A stretch of DNA of 64,000 nucleotides from Diadema setosum (taxonomy: Eukaryota; Echinodermata; Echinoidea; Diadematoida; Diadematidae): positions 7,825,955 through 7,889,954 of the forward strand of contig NC_092701.1 of the NCBI RefSeq assembly GCF_964275005.1, written 5' to 3'. Within the stretch, counting starts at the first letter, position 1, and each line of letters begins with the position of its first letter. Below, piece by piece: positions 57,442 through 64,000 of this stretch. Under the pieces are notes generated by a model. The model saw nothing but the letters and a program-made list of their open reading frames with translations. It did not search any database and had not been told where the DNA came from. A program made the position numbers and the translations under genes.

Positions 57442-57973
57442 ATAAGCAGCAGCAATATTAACAGTGGTGATGGTGGTGGTGATGGCAGGGAAGTGGGAGT
57501 GAAGAGATATTAGTGTAGAGCCTAGTAATTCTGTTCTCGTAGGAAGTAATAGAGTGGCAGTGGCAAGTGGGAGAATGAGAACTGAACGTGTAATATCGGT
57601 GAATCAGTATGAGGTGAACACGCAAGAGAAGGAGCAATATAACCAAGAGGGGGAGCCGAAGGAGGAGAAAGAGGAGAAGACGGAAAATTACTTTTAAAAA
57701 ATGTAAGAAGACCAGGAGCATGACAAAACTCCTCGAACAAAAATCTGTAGACTTGTCTAGAGCAGGTATTTGTAAAAAAAAAATATAAAAAAAATACATA
57801 TTTAATGAATAGCAATAATTTACCTCCAATCAACATGCTAGCGGGGTCCAATAGGACTACTGTAGAGAACGGTATACGCCGACACTTTCCATATGGGGTG
57901 TAGACAATTACTACATCGCCCCTTTTTTTTTATCTCATACAAAGGAACTATAGGTTGACTTGGTGTGGTTACC

Positions 57974-60900
57974 ATGGCTCCTAAAGTAGTGTTTGTGACT
58001 GGATGTTCGTCGGGTATCGGGCTCTCTACGGCTCGACGTCTCGCACAAGACCCCGATCAACGCTACCTTGTCATCGCTACCGTTATTGCCATGACAGAAA
58101 AGGCCGAGTTAGTTGCCGCCGTTGGGGATGATATTGATAAGACGATCTTCATCAAGGAGATGGACATCACCAAGGATGAAGACATCACACGAGTAGTTGA
58201 TGACGTCATTAAAACGCACGGACGCATCGATATTCTCTGTGAGTATATTAGTCTCTGACCACAGTCTTCTGAAATCATCATTAAATGACCAGTTTTCCAG
58301 CTGTCGGTCATTTCAAGTATGGTGTATCAAATTAAATTGTATCATGTTCCTAATTTATGAGACATCGTCGTGAAAGACCTGTGCATGAACGCATGAACAT
58401 CATTCTCTATCAGGAGAGTGGGCGGGAAAATCGCATGATTACGTAACTAATATGTTCATGAAACTGAAAGAAGAGCGAAATTGTACATTCGTCTGCAGGT
58501 CACAAAAATTCAAAATGACGCGACATTTCTGAACGAACGACAGCGCCAGCAGCCAGTGGACCTTCAGAAACTGTGGATGTAGAAAAAAAAAAGAAAAAAA
58601 AAAGAAAATGAGGTAACAACTGGCGCATATTGCCCCTGGAAATAAAAACGTGCAATCTAACCAATCAGAAAGCAGGCCTACAGTGAAATATAGCCAACAA
58701 AATATGGCGTAAACTTGAGACATTTTTGTATTCATTACGAAATTAAATGTACCAATTTATTGAGACGTAATGTAAATTCATTGAAAAGAATTCTGTAGAA
58801 TCGTTTCAGAAGTGCATGCAACTCAAACATTATTTTGCACTCATCCATAAGATTAAAGGCATTAACTCATGGAATCAAAGGGATCAAGCATAAGAGCCAA
58901 ATTCCAATCTTTTATTTTTTACTGCAGATGAAACTTGCAAATGCTTTACCAACATTAGATTCTTTGTTCCAAAAACAAAGACTCAGTCACCCCTGCGTCG
59001 ACTGGCAGTTTAAAAATCAAGATCCTTGTGCGCGCTGAACTTAGTAAAGCTTCGGATTTACCGTGTGAGATTTCAGGCTTTGCTACGTATTTGGGAGTGA
59101 ATTTAAGAGTAACTAACAATACCAAAAGCTGTGATATGTGTACAGATGATTACAATTCATTTTTCCGAATGTTCGTTATTCCGAAGAACTGTAACCGGCA
59201 GCACTGACAGGATCTAATGTAAGGCCTAAGCGTGTTCCTTCGGTCCTACCCCGATGGAACTCGGTCTCAAACTCGCACACATCGCTCTCATTTTGTGCTA
59301 TCAGGTTCTGGCATGATTTGGAGATAGATTTGATAAAATACCATCAACTACCTGTGCCAATGAAGTTACCCCGGCTCGCAACACACTGAAGAAAGAAAGT
59401 ACTGTATTCGTCACTAATTTCCATGGCATACGTCTCTTATTGTGTTCATCATTCTTTTGGGCATCACTCCAATACAGTAAACATAGCTGGAATTGCAACT
59501 TTTGGGCTTCCAGAGCGCGTGTCACGTGCCAGGATCGAGAGAATCTTTAACGTGAACACAATCGGCACGATCCGACTTACTCAGACGGTACTCCCTCACA
59601 TGAAGCAGAAAAAAGCGGGAAAAATCATTGCTGTCTCCAGTGTGGCAGGAAAGCAAGGTACGGATATACAGTAGTTTCCTTCGTTAATAACTGAAGAATA
59701 AAGCATAATGTGCATGGAATTATGGCCAGAGCAACCTTCGCTATTTAAATCAAACAAGTTCACCTGTTATGAAAAACAAGACACTTAGTTAAGGATAAGT
59801 GAAATGTGTCCACTTGATTAGATCCGGAAAAGCAGAATAGCGACGTCGAAATACACAATTAAGTACATGAAAAACAATAGTTAAATTCATCTGTCTGTCT
59901 AACATTCTTTTTTAAAGCAGATAGTGAGACATGATGTTGATGTATCTTATAATAAGTGATTATATACGGGGTATAGAAACAATTCAAATTTAGGTATGTT
60001 TTTATCTATTTGTCTTTTCACTCAGCAGATAAGTGTATACACATCTGTACATCTGTATCCATATTTCAACTCATAGGTATACCTTATGGCGGTATCTACT
60101 GTGCCTCGAAATTCGCTTTGGAAGGGTTCTTCGAATCACTGCTCTCAACGATCAAGTCATTTAATATCAGGTAAGAGCTCATTGAAATCTTTCATTTCGT
60201 CTGTATGAACATGAAGGTATGGCACCTTGCGAAAGGAACTCCTAAAGAATGGTACATTTCGTTTCGTCAACGAAACGGAAAAATGAGGATCTTGGTGTTT
60301 GTATCGCTAGACACAATCGTCAAATTGACCAGCTTTGAAGATAAGTAACCGAGGAACTGTTTAGTCGTCTGACCGTGTAGTCGTCTGTTTGATAGTTTTG
60401 TTGCCTAGTCTTGTCCTATGTTGTTCACGTCTGTGAATAGTAAGTGTATTTATCTGTGATTCTAGTTCTCAGTGGGCTTCCAGACTTCTTCCTCTTTTTT
60501 TCCTCTCCTATAGTATTTATAATGCTTTAATTAATTTTTCCATTGATGTTATTATTCCAGAGGGGCCCACATTCTACAAGCTCTGTCTTTTTAGTGGGTC
60601 TCTCCATTTTACGCACTTTAAGCAAAGTTATACATGTACTATATTTCGATCACTTCTGTTTTTTTTTTTTTTTACTACAATGTATAATTACTATGTGGTC
60701 CTCCTCAATTGTTTTATATTCTTTTCGATACATAATGTTCTGTTTACCTTATTCTCTGTTGTCAAAAGAAGTGTAACTTATATGTTTTGTCGAAAAATGA
60801 AATAAACTTTGAATTGAATTGAATTGAATAGTGATAGAAATTCAGTTTTATAAAGCGTGTAATAATTATTAATTCTCCATGCGCTTGACAAGAAATTTTT

Positions 60901-62014
60901 CAATCATCAATGCCTAAGAAGAAGATTTTCAGGACCTCTTTGAAAAGAATCAAGGTAAGATGATAAGCTCCAAAACTGACAAAAAATGTGATAATGATCG
61001 AAGATTTCGTGTTGGAATGTGCTGATGAATATGCTTTGCGATGTTGGCCTGTACGGAAGGAGTTCAGTTGTTTTGAGCATTTAAAACACAGCGAAATAAG
61101 TGTTTTGAATACATTATCCGTCGGCACATACAACTAGCATGCTCAAATTTCCAAGCAATTCAATGCTTTATCTCAATGCTCCAATACTCTTTGACAAGAT
61201 ATTATTCGAGCCTACTGTGAAACTATAAACTAAGTTCTAGTTGTATGCACTGATGTACTGGACACGGTGATGACCATTAGATTTTCTCATGTCTGTCGTA
61301 AGACAGGGTAACTTATCGAAATCTTAAACGCTAATTGAAAACCGACAGCTTGGCGCTCGTTGATTTTTTCCCCTGAAATATGGGGGCGCTATTAACGCAC
61401 GGAGTTCGTTTGGTTCTTGCTGCTTTTTACCGGCGCATTGCAAAAAATATTAGGAGAATACAATCACATGTCTGACGAATTTTACTTTTCATTGTAACGA
61501 TTACTTACTTCTCTTTGCATAAAGTTACATTTTTTAGATTAACATCCAAAAAGGATGATCAGAACGTCAAACTTAAGGATTCTGCGCAATAAATAGCAAG
61601 ACTTACTGTAACATAACACTGCATAATGAATGTTCCGATTGAGATTAAGCCATGATTACTAATAAATACTGTTGGTTTTTCTCCAGGGTGTGTGTAGTTG
61701 AGCCTGATCAGGTTAACACAGGACTTTTGACCGGAGTGTGTTCCGAAATCAACGCCCAGATCAATGACGATACCATTGACGACATCGATCGACGTCAACT
61801 TCGACGTCTCCATGAAGTAATGACAGAATTTCCCACCATCAAAGCCGATGACGTGGTCGACGTCTTGATGACGAAATGCGTGGAGGTCGACAGTCCGGTT
61901 TTCAGACACTTGGTTGTTCCCCCTGACGTTGAGGTGGCGATTGGCGAAGCGGTTGCCGATCTCACGGGGGAGACGTCGATCTCAGCTTTACGCGACCTCA
62001 TTGGGACTTCGTAA
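57974..62014 (+). CDS. RDH8: Short-chain dehydrogenase/reductase, RDH8/HSD17B1 type
   Basis: Complete four-exon gene: 57974-58238, 59478-59657, 60077-60170, 61687-62014; GT-AG, phases 1,1,2; 288 aa. The ATG has Kozak context GTTACCATGG; the GTG at 57965 is not needed. Classical SDR motifs: cofactor TGCSSGIG (residues 9-16), NIAG (90-93) in place of NNAG, Asn115 in FNVNTIG, Ser143 in AVSSVAG, Tyr156 and Lys160 in [15 protein letters not shown]. The last block is almost the same as human RDH8 ([16 protein letters not shown]). RDH8 and HSD17B1 reduce retinal or estrone using NADPH; here the Arg that favours NADP (ATMRD in RDH8) reads ATVIA, so cofactor choice is open. Substrate unknown. Confidence 0.9.
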
Positions 62015-64000
62015 ATTCTGTACCTGCGTCGTTTATGTTCTGGATCCCGGTGAAGAACGGCAGTACGACGTTTCATGTAGGCCTGGTAACAGCCGAGTGT
62101 AAAACCTTATTTAGGGTTTAGCTTTATTTAGCATATTTCATTTGTACTCTTCATATCTTATTTTCAAACACGGTAACTATGAACTGCTGCTGCTACACTC
62201 TAAGAAAAACAGGTTTAACTTTGCACCTTTACTAAGTGCTCATTGATCTAGAATTCCCCTTTAAATGATGATTACAGACCCATTTTGTAACCTCCCCGCT
62301 CAAAAGCCACAAAAATAAGCCAAAATGAACTTCCACTTTTCTACATACACATTGTAGTTTAAAAGAATTTGTTCTAAGCTTTAAAAAGGTATATAACTTG
62401 TTAGAACTGGACCATCGTAACCGATTAAAAAGTGATTGAAAGAAGAGAAAGTTTGGAAGCGCTGCAGTCTCAATGAAAAGGGAGAAAAGAGGATTTAAAG
62501 ATTAGGGTCACTCATTGCTATGTAGGAGTATCAATGAAAACATGTTACATTTCCCAGTGAAAACAACAACTGCTTATATCTCGAATTTGACTTAGTTTCC
62601 AAGCCTTTTTTTTTTATAATTTGGCAGTTGGTAGAAGTAAAAGTGCTCTTCCAGGTAAAACAGACAAGAAAATGCGTCGGTTTTGGTCCATTACAGTGTT
62701 TCATAACATTTGCTCCTGCAACAATTGCTTCCATGAAATATCTGCAGGCTAAGCCAAACATAAAAACTAACCACAAACATAACCCTAATTCTAATCCTCG
62801 TATTAAACTAAATCAAAACCCTATCACAACCCTTACAAGTCCTTGGAGAAACTAAGACCGGAGCAATTGTCGCATCAGGAGCAAAGTACCATGTCACTCC
62901 ATTATATACAGAGAAGCCTAATCTGCAACTTTTTCTTGGTTTTGAGCTGAGCAGTCACATTTCTAAATTTCCAAATGACCCCAGCAATAGATAACGCCTG
63001 AGTTCTGTATATACAGTATACAGTATATTTTAAGTTTTGAATCATAGTAATGCATTTACAAGTACATTATACACAACCTCGTTATTTTACGATGTATGTT
63101 TATGGAGCATAATGTACTAGTACACTACATACTCGATTGATTCTGTCGTGACTTTGTTAATGTACTCCAAATCAACAGATTACAGCTGCCACTGTTTGCA
63201 TTGTGTTCGTATCTCTATAATTTATTTGTATGTATATGTACGCATTTTAATAAATGAACATACATGATATTTTTTTTTCTTATTTATGCGTAGTATTACA
63301 CTGTCATCATTGTACTGAGAGATAGAGATAGAGAGAGAGAGAGAGAGAGAGAAACTTTTATTGGTCTTGCTTGCCACTAGTTGATTTCAATAGTCTCTTT
63401 ATAAACGTACACACATAATATATAATATATCAGGTTATGATCATATGTTAATATACCAACCCCCGCTCAGAAATACATAAACGAGCAATAGCAACGCATA
63501 AGTACTCACAATCACTTGCATACCTACAGAAGCATGATTACAGACAATCAGACACACCAACGTATTTTAAGTATCAATTCAAGCCTATACGGTAATACAT
63601 TATTGCACCTAATTCACTTGGTTTACCACTCGACACACTTAGCCCTTCATCTTTCCTTTATTACGTATACCATTTTCACTTTGTTGATTCCATCAAGTAA
63701 GACAAAGAAAGACAGTTTTAAGAGAATAAATTGCCCGCTCCTGAGTATGTGTGTGTGTGTGTGTGTGTTTGTTTGTTTGTTTGTTTATTCAGGGTACCAT
63801 CACCATTGAGTAAAACAATACGCTGCATATCCATCTTTGCAGATTTTTGTTCAAATATGGATATGTATTGTTTTATGTATGTTCCTCATGGAAAAAAATC
63901 AAAGTGAAACTGAATTTGAATGTTTATTCAAACGATTCTCAATTCTCAAGTAAAAGTAGGAATCAACTTGCTTTGGTTACATCTAATATGACCATCACCT
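62015..64000. other. 3' flank of the RDH8-like gene
   Basis: No coding exon recognised. AATAAA at 63249-63254 is a candidate poly(A) signal about 1.2 kb after the stop. A (GA)n tract (63318-63352) and a TG/TTTG tract (63747-63788) follow. Confidence 0.5.

Larger units (their letters stand above)
55049..57973. other. Intergenic region upstream of the RDH8-like gene
   Basis: No gene seen. Contains AGT-triplet tracts, one MITE (57216-57407) and AT-rich sequence. The RDH8-like promoter should lie just upstream of 57974, but no clear TATA or GC box is visible. Confidence 0.55.

Noticed and set aside
57965-57967. GTG as start of the SDR gene
   Set aside because: ATG at 57974 has an excellent Kozak context and gives the normal SDR N-terminus.
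59155-59190. Possible MITE end (TTCGTTATTCCGAA)
   Set aside because: Too short and without a partner end to call.
62194-62230. ACACTCTAAGAAAAAC as a relative of the 57216 MITE
   Set aside because: Only about 16 bases match and no inverted partner was found.

Overview
The window is eukaryotic and animal. It is AT-rich, with multi-exon genes using GT-AG introns, long introns full of short DNA transposons (MITEs), tRNA-derived SINEs and a truncated LINE, plus microsatellites. Gene content and repeat style suggest a marine invertebrate deuterostome, most likely an echinoderm; the species cannot be named from sequence alone.

Layout. (1) Bases 1-1093 hold the last two coding pieces of RAB14 (+), followed by a long AT-rich presumed 3' UTR to about 5.5 kb. 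(2) 5.7-9.2 kb is intergenic and carries a pogo-like MITE and a long inverted-repeat element. (3) 9237-13258 is a complete five-exon ankyrin-repeat gene (+), best matched to ANKRD45 (273 aa). (4) 13.3-18.2 kb is the convergent space between ANKRD45 and the next gene. (5) 18204-54064 (-) is a 31-exon PNPLA6/PNPLA7 (neuropathy target esterase) gene of about 1,384 aa. It has an N-terminal membrane helix, three cyclic-nucleotide-binding-like domains, a patatin lipase domain with an intact Ser-Asp dyad, and an acidic tail. (6) 54279-55048 is the 3' end of a LINE beside the PNPLA6 promoter. (7) 57974-62014 (+) is a complete four-exon short-chain dehydrogenase of the RDH8/HSD17B1 type (288 aa). The rest, to 64000, is 3' flank.

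The genes do not form an operon and have separate roles: membrane traffic (RAB14), a probable cilium-associated ankyrin protein, ER phospholipid hydrolysis (PNPLA6/7) and retinoid/steroid oxidoreduction (RDH8-like). Their human counterparts map to 9q33, 1q25, 19p13/9q34 and 19p13, which are the arms of the MHC paralogon, so the cluster may be a piece of the pre-duplication linkage group.

Other notable items are a TIR element in two PNPLA6 introns that carries arrays of perfect DR1 nuclear-receptor motifs, a recent partial exon duplication that copies a splice acceptor, two TSD-flanked composite SINE insertions (one a 135-bp-arm palindrome), three tandem CACGTG E-boxes in PNPLA6 intron 1, and several MITE families present in two to six copies. 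No virus-derived element was recognised.
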